64,000 nucleotides of DNA from Ulvibacter antarcticus (GCF_003688405.1 NZ_REFC01000012.1:186001-250000), one strand, 5' to 3'; shown: positions 26,279-35,682, counted from the stretch's first letter. The notes: a model not told the origin generated them from the letters alone. Numbers and translations: made by a program.

Positions 26279-26304
26279 ATCCCATAAATTCGTAACTTTC
26301 AAAC

Positions 26305-27516
26305 ATGAAAAAACTTCTTCTTATTCTAGCACTAGCCATGCTCACTTCTGCCTGTAAGCACCAATCCAATGGCATAAAAACTGAAGTCTCTAACAATCCG
26401 GCGCAAGATGCGCTCACTCTAAAACTAGATAGTATTTCCAAACAAGGACCTATAATTGGTTTTTCGGTTGCTGTGGTCAATCTAGATGGGGTTATTTACA
26501 ATGAAGGGTTTGGCTATGCAGATATTGTAAATAATAAAAAATACACGCCTCAAACGCTTCAGAATATAGGATCCATTTCAAAAACTTTAATTGGGATCTC
26601 ACTACTGAAAGCTCAGGAATTGGGGAAGCTAGAACTTGACGACGCTGTAAACACATTTTTACCTTTTAAAGTAATTAATAAAAAGCATCCTGAAACACCA
26701 ATAACGCTTCGGCAGCTGGCAACACACACCTCCTCTATTTTAGATTCAGATTATTATGGAATGTCTTATGTGCTTATCGACAACGAACTAGCTCCAAATG
26801 AGCGAAGTATGGAATACTTTCAAGCAGCCGAAACCAAAACCTCGATGGAGGAATATTTAGAAAAAGTAGTGGGTGAACATGGGGTTTGGAATACAGACGA
26901 AAGTTTTGCCGATTATGCACCAGGTACGATGTATGAGTATTCAAATATTGCAGCTACCTTGGCAACATTGGCAATTGAAAAAGCAACCGGCTCGTCTTTT
27001 AAAGAGTTTACTAAAAAACATATACTTGATCCTTTAGAAATGAATTCCTCCGGCTGGTCGAACTCTGATATTGATATTTCACAACGCTCAAGATTATTTA
27101 TTAATAAGGATACCCTAATTGCAAAATACGAGCTTATTACCTATCCGGATGGCGGATTTATTAGCTCCACTGCCGACTTAAGCCGATATCTCATCGAATT
27201 AATGAAAGGGAAGGCAGGAAAAGGCACGATATTAAATCAAGTTAGCTATAAAGAACTTTTTGCAAAGCAATTAACAAAAACTCAGCTTCCTGAAAGAGCT
27301 CAAGACGCTAATTCGGGGATATTCATGGATTTCTCAAAGCGCGGACTAGGACATTCGGGTGGAGACCCGGGAATTGTTACATATATGTATTTTAATCCTG
27401 AAACTAATATTGGAAAAATAGTATTTGAAAACACCGACTTTGAAGAAGACAGAGCGGTTATTAACAGTTTTAAAGAGATCTGGAAAACCTTAGATTTGTT
27501 TGAAAGTACACTTTAG
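26305..27516 (+). CDS. Serine-hydrolase lipoprotein of the beta-lactamase (class C-like) family
   Basis: A 403-residue protein with lipoprotein signal MKKLLLILALAMLTSAC (lipid Cys17). The three catalytic motifs of the serine beta-lactamase/D-alanyl-D-alanine carboxypeptidase fold are present: S90-I-S-K93 (SxxK), Y212-S-N214 (YxN) and H350-S-G-G353 (the KTG-equivalent HxG). It should be an active hydrolase tethered to a membrane, acting on peptides, esters or D-amino-acid compounds; the substrate cannot be told. Many such proteins are esterases or peptidases rather than antibiotic-resistance enzymes. It is a one-gene unit bracketed by direct repeats at 26081 and 27549. Confidence 0.85.
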   Translation: MKKLLLILALAMLTSACKHQSNGIKTEVSNNPAQDALTLKLDSISKQGPIIGFSVAVVNLDGVIYNEGFGYADIVNNKKYTPQTLQNIGSISKTLIGISLLKAQELGKLELDDAVNTFLPFKVINKKHPETPITLRQLATHTSSILDSDYYGMSYVLIDNELAPNERSMEYFQAAETKTSMEEYLEKVVGEHGVWNTDESFADYAPGTMYEYSNIAATLATLAIEKATGSSFKEFTKKHILDPLEMNSSGWSNSDIDISQRSRLFINKDTLIAKYELITYPDGGFISSTADLSRYLIELMKGKAGKGTILNQVSYKELFAKQLTKTQLPERAQDANSGIFMDFSKRGLGHSGGDPGIVTYMYFNPETNIGKIVFENTDFEEDRAVINSFKEIWKTLDLFESTL

Positions 27517-27548
27517 CAAGAAATTCTTGGATCATTTCAAAGTTTCAA

Positions 27549-27675
27549 AGTTGAAAAGTCGCAGAGTTTTTATTATAATTAATTTCCAGCATCCAGCATC
27601 CAACTTCCAACTTCCAACTTCCAACTTCCAACTTCCAGCATCCAACATCCAACATCCAGCATCCAACTTCCAACC
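27549..27675. repeat. 54-base direct repeat, right copy, with CTTCCAA heptamer array
   Basis: 27549-27602 is identical to 26081-26134. The array then changes from CCAGCAT to CTTCCAA and CATCCAA units (27584-27675), still with a 7-base period. It fills the gap between convergent genes. Confidence 0.85.
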
Positions 27676-27677
27676 CA

Positions 27678-30221
27678 TTAAACCTCCTTCCGAAGCACTT
27701 CTAAGGGAGAACTTCTTAATACGCTGCGGATATTGCTTAATCCAATTCCCAGAACCAATAATGAAATCCCTGGTAAGAACACCAAAAATGGAATTGCCGA
27801 GGGTATAAAAGGTTCCTTAAAAACAAGGATGGCCAACAGCAAACTGCCTAGCAATGCTAACAGAATCCCGACTAAACTACCCAAAATGCCTAAAAACAAA
27901 TATTCCAATGCTGCGATATTTAGTATTTGAGAATTTTTAGCCCCCAAAGTTCTCAGCAATACACTTTCCTTAATGCGTTGATATTTACTATTTCGCACAG
28001 AACCTATCAAAACAATAATCCCAGTAAGAATACTAAAAAATGCCATAAAATTGATAATCCATGAAACCTTGTCTAATATGTCTTCCACGATTGTATAAAC
28101 CTGCCGTAGATCCAGGATAGTCACATTTGGGAATTTCGCCACTAAATCACGTTGCAAAGCAGCCGAACTTTCGTCATCAGGTACGTAGGTCGTTAACACA
28201 TTAAACTGTGGCGCATCTTCTAACACTCCCTTGGAAAATAATATAGAAAAATTGAGTTGTAAACGTCCCCAATCTACTTTCCGAATACTACCAATTGTTG
28301 TTTCCATGAGCACCCCTTGCACATTGAAAACAATAGGATCGCCCACAGTTACTTTAGCATCCGCAGCCAGATTATCGGAAATTGAAATTATAATAGGATC
28401 TTCCGGGTTTTGAACGGGAGTCCACTCCCCTTCAATTATTTCTTCAGATTCGATAAGTGACTCACGATAGGTCGTCCTGAATTCGTGATTTAGGAGCCAA
28501 CCTCTTATTTGACTTGTACTATCTTGCCTAATTGCATTCACAAGTTTTCCTTTAATGCTGTGCATCCTCATTGTAACCAAGGGAATATTATCAATTAGTT
28601 TTAAATCGTTGGCATCAAATGTTTTTACAATTGCATCAAGCTGATCACTTTGAACATCTAAAGTGATAAGATTCGCGTTTTCCGAAGCCGATCCAACCTC
28701 TGTTTTGGCCAATAAAATGTCTTTGGTAAAATATAGGGTACTGATTAAAAATGTTCCCAAACCTATAGCCACAATCAGCACTAAGGTCTGATTATTAGGA
28801 CGAAATAAGTTCAACAAACTTTGTCTAACCGTAAAACCTGCACGCTTCGGAAAATAGGTTTTAACGACTTTCATGGACAAGATTGCAATACCCGCTAAAA
28901 TGGCAAAGGTCACCAAAGTCCCCGCTACAAATGCAAGTGCAAATTTCCAATCATTGAGGAGCCAAAGTGAGAATCCGAAGAGAAATAAAAGAATCACCGT
29001 AAAAATTACAAGCCTTGCTCTCTTTGGTTTTTCTGAAGGAGTTGCCCCAATGCGTAAGACTTCTAATGGAGAGACATACCAAGTACGTATCAAGGGTAAT
29101 AATGCAAACAATACCGACATGAAAAATCCGAGTAACACACCCATAATCAGAGGTTGAAGGCTAATACTGACTTCAACATCAAAGGGTAAAAACTCCTTTA
29201 AAATAAAAGGAAATAGTTCCTGAAGCACGGCGCCGATACCGGTACCGATGAGACCCCCAATGATACCTATTCCGGAGATTTGTATGAGAAAAATCAAGAA
29301 ACTTTGTCTTCTTGTTGCACCCATACATTTTAAAACGGCTACCGCAGTTAGTTTTTCTTTGATATAGATATTTACAGAACTTGCAATCCCAATACAACCT
29401 AATAACAAGGCGATGAAAGCCGCCAGATTGAGAAATTTACCCACATTATCATAGCGTTGCCCTAAACGTTGGCTCGTGCTTGTATGCGTGTCTAAATCGA
29501 CGTTTTCTGCATCCAACATAGGATCTAGTTGTTTTTCTAAGAGCACTAAATCTAAGTTTGGTGCTTTATAAAAGAACTGATACTCCTTCCGACTTCCAAA
29601 TTGTAAGAGTTCGGTTTCAGCAATAAAACGATTCGGAATCACAATAGTTGGCGCTACAGACGTTGAGATAGCAGTACTTCCGGGAATAGCTTTTAGCGCT
29701 CCGGAAATTGGTAGGATGACCTCCCCTATTTTTATAGAATCCCCGGGGTTTATATCAAACTGAAGCATCAGGGTAGCATCCACTAAAGCTCCTCCATCTT
29801 TTTGGTAGTTTAAAGCTGCGGAAGCCGGTTCAGTCGTCATCTCACCATAAAATGGAAAGTCACCTTCCAGGGCTCGAACTCGTACCAATTTGGTGCCTTC
29901 ATTCTTCGGAAAAGCAATCATTGAAACAAAGTTTACTTCCGAAGCATCAGGTTTTAAAGAATCAATAATTGCCTGTGCACGTTCATTTGGAAGCTGATTA
30001 CTATCGATGATAAAATCGGCACCCATTAATTGTTTTGATTGTCCTTGGATATTGTCCTTGAGATTCTGGCTAAACAACTGGATGGATACTACCGCGGCAA
30101 TCCCCAAAATAATTGACGCCATAAAAAGTAATAAGCGTCCTTTACTTGCTTTTGCATCTCGCCAAGCCATTTTAAAAAGCCAGGCGGTGCTGCCTTTTGA
30201 TGTGAAGATTGGTTTACTCAA
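27678..30221 (-). CDS. ybbP: FtsX-type ABC transporter permease, YbbP-like
   Basis: An 847-residue inner-membrane protein. A first membrane helix (about 31-50, LLLFMASIILGIAAVVSIQL) precedes a large periplasmic domain. Three helices of the first FtsX block (about 255-400) follow, then a central pair of helices (about 405-450). A second periplasmic domain precedes the C-terminal FtsX block (about 720-835). This double FtsX layout and the length match YbbP. The gene overlaps the ATPase gene by four bases, and the tesA-like gene diverges, as at the E. coli tesA-ybbA-ybbP locus. The transported substrate is not established. It ends close to the heptamer array. Confidence 0.88.
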   Translation of the reverse strand: MSKPIFTSKGSTAWLFKMAWRDAKASKGRLLLFMASIILGIAAVVSIQLFSQNLKDNIQGQSKQLMGADFIIDSNQLPNERAQAIIDSLKPDASEVNFVSMIAFPKNEGTKLVRVRALEGDFPFYGEMTTEPASAALNYQKDGGALVDATLMLQFDINPGDSIKIGEVILPISGALKAIPGSTAISTSVAPTIVIPNRFIAETELLQFGSRKEYQFFYKAPNLDLVLLEKQLDPMLDAENVDLDTHTSTSQRLGQRYDNVGKFLNLAAFIALLLGCIGIASSVNIYIKEKLTAVAVLKCMGATRRQSFLIFLIQISGIGIIGGLIGTGIGAVLQELFPFILKEFLPFDVEVSISLQPLIMGVLLGFFMSVLFALLPLIRTWYVSPLEVLRIGATPSEKPKRARLVIFTVILLFLFGFSLWLLNDWKFALAFVAGTLVTFAILAGIAILSMKVVKTYFPKRAGFTVRQSLLNLFRPNNQTLVLIVAIGLGTFLISTLYFTKDILLAKTEVGSASENANLITLDVQSDQLDAIVKTFDANDLKLIDNIPLVTMRMHSIKGKLVNAIRQDSTSQIRGWLLNHEFRTTYRESLIESEEIIEGEWTPVQNPEDPIIISISDNLAADAKVTVGDPIVFNVQGVLMETTIGSIRKVDWGRLQLNFSILFSKGVLEDAPQFNVLTTYVPDDESSAALQRDLVAKFPNVTILDLRQVYTIVEDILDKVSWIINFMAFFSILTGIIVLIGSVRNSKYQRIKESVLLRTLGAKNSQILNIAALEYLFLGILGSLVGILLALLGSLLLAILVFKEPFIPSAIPFLVFLPGISLLVLGIGLSNIRSVLRSSPLEVLRKEV

Positions 30222-30907
30222 AATACAGCCGTAGGTTCATTCGTTAAAATTTGCCCACCTTTTAATTTCAATATTTGTTGCGTTCTATTGGCTAAGTCTA
30301 AATCGTGCGAGATAATCACTAAAGTTGTACCGGCATCTTTGTTAAGATCGAACAGTAATTGAATGACTTTTTCTCCGGTTTCCTCATCTAGATTCCCTGT
30401 AGGTTCATCTGCAAATAAAATGGAAGGAGAATTGGAAAAGGCTCTTGCCAAAGCCACTCGTTGTTGTTCACCTCCTGATAACTGGGACGGATAGTGATGC
30501 AAACGATCAATAAGGCCCACTTTTTCCATTAATATTTTCGCTCTTTTAGTAGCATCTTTTGCGCCTTGTAATTCCAATGGTACACTAACGTTTTCAAGTG
30601 CCGTAAGCGTAGGCAATAACTGGAAATTCTGAAAAATAAATCCAACTTCCTTGTTACGCAATTGCGCTCGTTCATCTTCGTTTAAAGTGCTTAAATCATA
30701 ACCACATAATTCAACGCTACCAGAATCGGGTTTATCCAAACCAGCACAAAGGCCTAGTAAGGTTGTTTTTCCGCTTCCTGAAGGTCCGACAATGGAAAAA
30801 GTCTGTCCTTTCTTAACATCGAAAGTCACATTTTGCAAGACCGTTAATTGTTTGGAACCGCTGGTGTAGGTTTTTTCTAGCCCGTTAATCTTTAATATCT
30901 TTGGCAT
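30218..30907 (-). CDS. ybbA: ABC transporter ATPase, YbbA-like
   Basis: A 229-residue ATPase of the LolD/MacB subfamily. Walker A is GPSGSGKTT (41-49), the Q-loop is [11 protein letters not shown], the signature is LSGGEQQR (143-150), Walker B is ILFADE (163-168), and the switch is H-D in VIISHD. It forms a unit with the downstream permease, whose start overlaps by four bases. The ATPase should energise extraction or export of a membrane-associated substrate rather than uptake. Confidence 0.9.
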   Translation of the reverse strand: MPKILKINGLEKTYTSGSKQLTVLQNVTFDVKKGQTFSIVGPSGSGKTTLLGLCAGLDKPDSGSVELCGYDLSTLNEDERAQLRNKEVGFIFQNFQLLPTLTALENVSVPLELQGAKDATKRAKILMEKVGLIDRLHHYPSQLSGGEQQRVALARAFSNSPSILFADEPTGNLDEETGEKVIQLLFDLNKDAGTTLVIISHDLDLANRTQQILKLKGGQILTNEPTAVF

Positions 30908-30981
30908 CTAATTTTTAATTTATTCGGCAAATCATGCATAAGCTCACAATTATACAAAGGTTCTTAAATACGGCGCATGAT

Positions 30982-31683
30982 ATGCAAGTAAACGTCTTAA
31001 AGTTTTGTTATTTTCCAATGGTTTTGGTGTTGCTGTCGTGTGGTAACGACGTTAAAACCAAACAGCAGGAACAAACAGTTACACCCACCACTTCCGAAAC
31101 TACGATAACCAAATCAAATTCAAAAAAGACGATACTGTGTTTTGGCGATAGTATCACCGCAGGCTATGGTCTGGATGATAGTAATGATGCCTTTCCTGGG
31201 ATACTTCAAACTAAAATAGACTCTTTGGGCTTAGATTATGTAGTTGTAAATTCCGGATTAAGTGGTGAAACATCGGCTGGCGGAAGCAGTAGAATAAAGT
31301 GGGTGCTCAATGAGGAGATCGATGTTTTTCTTTTAGAACTGGGTGCTAATGATGGATTGCGTGGTGTTCCTTTATCTGAAACCCGTGCCAACCTACAAGC
31401 TATTATCGATGCTGTTCGTGCTAAAAATCCGAATACTACTATTATTCTCGCGGGTATGGAATTACCTCCCAATATGGGACAGGTTTATACGTCTGAATTC
31501 AGATCACTTTTCGCTGACCTGGCAAAGAAGAATGATTTAAAATTTATTCCGTTTATTTTAGAAAACGTTGGTGGTATTGCTGAATTGAATCAGAATGATG
31601 GTATTCATCCTACGATCGAAGGTCACAAAATTGTAGCAAATAATGTTTGGGAAGTTTTGGAAACGGTGATTGGTGTGCGGTGA
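30982..31683 (+). CDS. tesA: TesA-like GDSL lipase/esterase, lipoprotein
   Basis: An SGNH hydrolase with FGDSITAGYGL (nucleophile Ser), a GLSGET block, ELGANDGLRG (catalytic Asn/oxyanion) and NDGIHPTIEGH (Asp-x-x-His dyad). It cleaves acyl esters, in TesA also acyl-CoA and lysophospholipid. I start it at the ATG at 30982, which gives a short lipoprotein signal (MQVNVLKFCYFPMVLVLLSC). The ATG at 30934 would add 16 residues in front and leave only 26 bases for the two divergent promoters. It diverges from ybbA-ybbP, an arrangement conserved in E. coli, so the three may act together on lipid or acylated products. Confidence 0.85.
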   Translation: MQVNVLKFCYFPMVLVLLSCGNDVKTKQQEQTVTPTTSETTITKSNSKKTILCFGDSITAGYGLDDSNDAFPGILQTKIDSLGLDYVVVNSGLSGETSAGGSSRIKWVLNEEIDVFLLELGANDGLRGVPLSETRANLQAIIDAVRAKNPNTTIILAGMELPPNMGQVYTSEFRSLFADLAKKNDLKFIPFILENVGGIAELNQNDGIHPTIEGHKIVANNVWEVLETVIGVR

Positions 31684-31741
31684 ATGGTGAGCAGTGAACA
31701 GTGAACAGTTAGTGGTTAGTGGTTAGTGGTTAGTGGTTAGT
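31680..31741. repeat. Inverted copy of the heptamer array (TTAGTGG units)
   Basis: 31680-31705 is the exact reverse complement of 26221-26246. GGTTAGT units (7-base period) follow to about 31741. The inverted pair encloses 5.4 kb with the serine-hydrolase, ybbP, ybbA and tesA genes. Confidence 0.8.
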
Positions 31742-32067
31742 AATAATAAAAACTTGGAATTTTGGTATAATGAATCTTTAAGCGTTCCTTCAATCCAACT
31801 ATCTAATTATCCAGGAATCCATCATTATTTATCCTCGCCTTTGAGACTTTGCGCACCACTAACGATCCAAAAATCTAAGAATCCTAGAATCTAAAAATCC
31901 ATCATTGAAACTTGAACGCTTCCTTGAGCGAACCATTAGTATGGGTGTGATTGGATATGAGCTTCTTCCCTATTGAAGTAATAGCAAAACTTAGCATTTT
32001 AAACTTTTGTTAAAAAAGAATGAACATTCATTTTTGTGTTTACCTTTGTGCTTCAAATTAGAAAAGC
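31684..32067. other. 380-base gene-free stretch: repeats and the TetR promoter
   Basis: After the heptamer array come short variable runs of AATCC and AATCTA words, and then the promoter and operator of the TetR gene (32007-32048). No gene is apparent. Confidence 0.55.
32007..32048 (+). promoter_or_regulatory. TetR-gene promoter with embedded operator
   Basis: TACCTTTG (32041-32048) is a perfect -7 box, 19 bases before the ATG at 32068. A palindrome AATGAA-CA-TTCATT (32019-32032) lies just upstream, where a TetR dimer would block polymerase. TTG at 32007-32009 is too far (31 bases) for a normal -33 element, so the -33 box may be degenerate or overlap the operator. Confidence 0.7.
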
Positions 32068-32655
32068 ATGGCCATACTTCAAAAAAGCATCGATAAGCGA
32101 AACGCCTTAATTAAGGCAACTATAGAGCTGGTTAACAATGCAGGTTTCCACGCAACTCCGATGAGTAAAATCGCTAAAATGGCTAATGTTTCACCAGCGA
32201 CAATCTATTTATATTTTGAAAACAAACAGGATTTAGTAAACAAAACATATATAGAAGTTAAAGCTGAATACACAAAATATGCCTTCGAATCCTATGACGA
32301 AAACATGTCGGTTGAACAAGGCTTTGAAATTATCTGGAAGCGTATTGCAGATTTTAAACTGAACGATTCCGAAAACGCCATGTTTTTAGCACAATGTGAT
32401 AATACTCCAATGATTGATGAACTTAGCAGACAAGAAGGTATCAAGCATTTACAACCACTACTTGACCTCTGGGCTCGTGGGAAGAAAGAAGGAATTATAA
32501 AACCAATTTCAGATTATCTATTGTATGCTTATGCTATCAATCCATTGTCATTTTTAATGATGTCTCAAAAACGTGGCGCAATTATTTTAGATAGAAAACA
32601 TATTGAAGAAGCGTATCAATCGGCTTGGAACAGTATAAAAACCTGTGACCAATAA
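32068..32655 (+). CDS. TetR/AcrR family repressor
   Basis: A 195-residue regulator. Residues 8-55 form a TetR helix-turn-helix (RNALIKATIELVNNAGF, MSKIAKMANVSPATIYLYFE, NKQDLVNK). The C-terminal ligand domain (about 60-190) is not specific enough to name an inducer. It is the first gene of an operon with two reductases and a DJ-1 family protein, and a palindromic operator sits at its promoter, so self-repression is likely. Reductases next door suggest that reactive aldehydes or electrophiles are the inducing signal (inference). Confidence 0.9.
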   Translation: MAILQKSIDKRNALIKATIELVNNAGFHATPMSKIAKMANVSPATIYLYFENKQDLVNKTYIEVKAEYTKYAFESYDENMSVEQGFEIIWKRIADFKLNDSENAMFLAQCDNTPMIDELSRQEGIKHLQPLLDLWARGKKEGIIKPISDYLLYAYAINPLSFLMMSQKRGAIILDRKHIEEAYQSAWNSIKTCDQ

Positions 32656-32675
32656 AATATAAAACATAAAGAATT

Positions 32676-33674
32676 ATGATACAGACCATTTTATTAAAAA
32701 GTCGACCTGAAGGAAAACCTTCCATTTCAGATTTCGAATTTGTAAGTGAGGAATCTAGTTTAACAATTTACCAAGGCCAAATACTTTTAGAAACAGCATA
32801 CGTTTCTGTAGATCCTTATTTAAGAGGAAGAATGAACGACGCTAAATCGTATATTCCACCTTTTGAGTTAAACAAACCAATACAGTCTGGGGTTATTGCT
32901 AAAGTAATCGAATCTAAAAACGAAAAGTTTAAAGAAGGTGATTTTGTATCGGGAATGTTACCTTGGAAAACAAAACAAGTAGCTAACGGGGAAGGACTTT
33001 TAAAAGTTGATCCTTCCAAAGCTCCCTTAAGCGCATACTTAGGGATTTTAGGAATGACAGGTCTAACAGCCTACACAGGTCTAACTCAAATAGGAAAACC
33101 TATTTCTGGAGAAACACTAATTGTTTCCGGAGCGGCTGGTGCCGTTGGAAGTGTTGTTGGACAAATAGGAAAAATCCTCGGACTTACTGTCATTGGAATT
33201 GCCGGTACAGATGAAAAGATTGATATGTTAAAAAGTAAATTTGGCTTTGACGCTGGTATCAATTACAATACAAGTAAGGATATTAGAGCAGAAATTGCCA
33301 AAGCTGCACCTAATGGTGTTGACATCTATTTTGATAACGTTGGTGGCCCTATATCTGATGCTGTGTTATACAATATCAACCGATTTGCAAGAATCGTGAT
33401 CTGTGGCGCCATCTCTGTTTATAATAGTAAAGAAGTCCCAAAAAGTATTAGTGTCCAGCCTTTTCTAGTGAAAAATAGTGCATTAATGCAAGGATTTATT
33501 GTTTCTAATTATGCTGAAAAGTTTCCTGAAGCAATGAAGCATTTATCAGGGTGGTTAGCTGAAGGTAAACTCACATACACTGAAACTATCGTAGATGGTT
33601 TTAAAAATATTCCGAAGGCTTTTATCGATTTATTTGAAGGTAAAAACAAGGGAAAAATGATTGTTAAAATTTAA
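32676..33674 (+). CDS. NADP-dependent MDR oxidoreductase (leukotriene B4 dehydrogenase/CurA type)
   Basis: A 332-residue zinc-independent medium-chain reductase. The N-terminus has the family pattern SRPEGKPSISDFEFV and YVSVDPYLRGRMND. The NADP-binding Rossmann segment is VSGAAGAVGSVVGQIGKI, and later YFDNVGG is typical. Enzymes of this group reduce alpha,beta-unsaturated ketones or aldehydes with NADPH. It lies 21 bases after the TetR gene and 15 before yqhD, in one operon. Its role in detoxifying reactive carbonyls fits the neighbours. Confidence 0.9.
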   Translation: MIQTILLKSRPEGKPSISDFEFVSEESSLTIYQGQILLETAYVSVDPYLRGRMNDAKSYIPPFELNKPIQSGVIAKVIESKNEKFKEGDFVSGMLPWKTKQVANGEGLLKVDPSKAPLSAYLGILGMTGLTAYTGLTQIGKPISGETLIVSGAAGAVGSVVGQIGKILGLTVIGIAGTDEKIDMLKSKFGFDAGINYNTSKDIRAEIAKAAPNGVDIYFDNVGGPISDAVLYNINRFARIVICGAISVYNSKEVPKSISVQPFLVKNSALMQGFIVSNYAEKFPEAMKHLSGWLAEGKLTYTETIVDGFKNIPKAFIDLFEGKNKGKMIVKI

Positions 33675-33689
33675 TACCAAGAAAAGAAG

Positions 33690-34850
33690 ATGAACAATTT
33701 TGAATTTAAAAATCCGACCAAAATTATCTTTGGAAAGGACACTATTAAAAATTTAGAGAACGAAATTCCTAAAGACGCCAAAGTATTACTACTATATGGT
33801 GGAGGAAGTATCAAGAAAAACGGCATTTACGACCAAGTAAAGACGGCTTTGGCTAAGATAGATGTCATTGAGTTTGGAGGAATTCCTGCTAATCCGGAGT
33901 ATACTGTATTAATGGAAGCTTTAAAAGTAATCAAGGCCGAAAATATTACATATTTATTAGCTGTTGGTGGTGGTTCTGTAATTGATGGAACTAAGTTTTT
34001 ATCGGCTGCAGCACTTTTTAAAGGCGATACTCCATGGGATATCTTAGCAAACAACATTAGAACCGAGAAAGGGATGCCTTTCGGTACCGTTTTAACTTTA
34101 CCGGCAACGGGTTCTGAAATGAATTCGGGTTCAGTGATTACAAGAGCGGAAACAAAAGAAAAACTAGCCATGGGTGGTCCAGGTTTATTTCCTCAGTTCT
34201 CAATATTAGATCCACAAGTGATAACTTCCATTCCGGAACGCCAATTAGCAAATGGATTGGCAGATGCTTTTACGCATGTTTTAGAGCAATATATGACCTA
34301 TCCAATTGGTGCCTTGCTACAAGATCGTTTCGCTGAAAGTATTTTACAAACGCTTATTGAAGTTGCACCAAAAGTATTAAAAGATCCGACAGACTATAAG
34401 GCAGCCTCAAACTTTATGTGGAGCTGCACCATGGCTTTGAACGGATTAATACAAAAAGGTGTTCCAACAGATTGGGCGGTACATGCCATGGGACATGAGT
34501 TAACAGCATTATTCGGTATTGACCACGCTCGTACTTTAGCAGTTATTGCACCAAGCCATTATAAATTTAATTTTGAAGCTAAAAAAGAAAAATTAGCTCA
34601 ATATAGTGAACGTGTATGGAACATTACTCAAGGAAGCACAGATGATAAAGCCTATGCCGCTATAGAAAAAACGGAAGCGTTTTTCCATCAATTAGGAATT
34701 GAAACTAAACTATCTGATTACGCAAAAGACTACGAAGGAACTGCCGAGAAAATCTCAAAACGTTTTACGGATCGTGGTTGGACAGGATTAGGAGAACATC
34801 AAACACTATCACCAGATAAGGTTGAAAAAATTGTAAAAATGGCTTACTAA
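33690..34850 (+). CDS. yqhD: NADPH-dependent iron-type alcohol dehydrogenase, YqhD-like
   Basis: A 386-residue group III alcohol dehydrogenase. It has a GGGSIKKNGIYD block near residue 40, the NADPH-loop GGGSVIDGTKF (about 92-102), TLPATGSEMNSGSVI, and metal-ligand segments ADAFTHVLEQY (Asp and His) and MGHELTALFGIDHA (two His). The length matches YqhD, which reduces many aldehydes with NADPH. It sits between the MDR reductase and the DJ-1 gene (8 bases to the latter) under the TetR promoter. Confidence 0.92.
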   Translation: MNNFEFKNPTKIIFGKDTIKNLENEIPKDAKVLLLYGGGSIKKNGIYDQVKTALAKIDVIEFGGIPANPEYTVLMEALKVIKAENITYLLAVGGGSVIDGTKFLSAAALFKGDTPWDILANNIRTEKGMPFGTVLTLPATGSEMNSGSVITRAETKEKLAMGGPGLFPQFSILDPQVITSIPERQLANGLADAFTHVLEQYMTYPIGALLQDRFAESILQTLIEVAPKVLKDPTDYKAASNFMWSCTMALNGLIQKGVPTDWAVHAMGHELTALFGIDHARTLAVIAPSHYKFNFEAKKEKLAQYSERVWNITQGSTDDKAYAAIEKTEAFFHQLGIETKLSDYAKDYEGTAEKISKRFTDRGWTGLGEHQTLSPDKVEKIVKMAY

Positions 34851-34858
34851 TTTTAAAT

Positions 34859-35665
34859 ATGAAAATGCTTAGATCAATGGCACTAGTTCTTACAATCATT
34901 ACAGCATCAGCTTGTAATGAGACTAAAAAGGAAACACTTTCTGAAACAGTTTCCGAAGAAAAAATAGAATTTAAAAAAGAAAAAGAAATGAACATATTAT
35001 TTGTATTAACATCTCACGATCAATTAGGAGATACAGGAAAAAAAACGGGCTTTTGGGTTGAAGAGTTTGCCAATCCATACTACACTTTATTAGATAAAGG
35101 AGCGAACATTACAATTGCAACACCAAAAGGAGGCGCTGCACCCATAGATCCAAGTAGTGACTCTCCAGATGCTGCGACTGATGCTACAGATCGTTTTAAT
35201 AATGATGCTGTAGCTAAAGAAAGAATTGCAAATACCACAAAATTATCTGGTATAAATCCAGATGATTTTGATGCTGTCTTTTATCCAGGTGGACATGGTC
35301 CATTGTGGGATTTAGCAAACGATAAAACTTCAATTGCTCTAATTGAAAAGTTTAATAGCCAAGAAAAACCTATTGCTTTAGTATGTCACGCGCCAGCTGC
35401 TTTAAAAAGTGTTAAAGATTCTAACGGAAATCCAATAGTAAAAGGAAAAAAAGTTACAGGATTTACAAATACTGAAGAAGCTGCTGTACAATTAACAGAT
35501 ATTGTTCCTTTTTTAGTTGAAGATATGCTTAGAGAAAATGGTGCTATCTACTCTAAAAAAGAAGATTGGGCCGCTTACGCAATTCAAGATGGTAATTTAA
35601 TTACGGGACAAAACCCAGCTTCCTCTGCATTAGTTGCTGATAAACTATTAGAAAGTTTAAAATAA
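34859..35665 (+). CDS. DJ-1/PfpI family protein, lipoprotein (Hsp31-like)
   Basis: A 268-residue protein with lipoprotein signal MKMLRSMALVLTIITASAC (lipid Cys19). The class I glutamine-amidotransferase-like domain starts at about 44. The nucleophile elbow is LVCHAPAAL (Cys176, His177), with the supporting Glu in WVEEFANPYY (Glu68) and a YPGGHGP turn (142-148). The layout is Hsp31/HchA-like, a group with glyoxalase III and deglycase activity reported. A secreted lipoprotein form is less usual. It ends the aldehyde-response operon, and a terminator follows at 35683. Confidence 0.85.
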   Translation: MKMLRSMALVLTIITASACNETKKETLSETVSEEKIEFKKEKEMNILFVLTSHDQLGDTGKKTGFWVEEFANPYYTLLDKGANITIATPKGGAAPIDPSSDSPDAATDATDRFNNDAVAKERIANTTKLSGINPDDFDAVFYPGGHGPLWDLANDKTSIALIEKFNSQEKPIALVCHAPAALKSVKDSNGNPIVKGKKVTGFTNTEEAAVQLTDIVPFLVEDMLRENGAIYSKKEDWAAYAIQDGNLITGQNPASSALVADKLLESLK

Positions 35666-35682
35666 TCAAATTTATAATTATG

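Larger units (their letters stand above)
25943..26304. other. 360-base gene-free stretch filled with short tandem repeats
   Basis: It has a direct-repeat flank (26046-26134), 7-base arrays and a TTC-rich tract. An open frame here is only a read-through of the repeats. The last 30 bases hold a possible promoter, TAACTTTC (near TAnnTTTG), just before the ATG at 26305. Confidence 0.6.

Noticed and set aside
25999-26295. 98-codon open frame on the plus strand
   Set aside because: Most of it is a translation of 7-base and TTC repeats; the frame is open only because the repeats lack stop codons.
26118-27675. Tandem arrays as a CRISPR array
   Set aside because: Units are seven bases without unique spacers of constant length, and there are no cas genes nearby.
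27500-27808. 102-codon open frame on the plus strand
   Set aside because: It overlaps the CTTCCAA array and the end of ybbP on the other strand, with no independent support.
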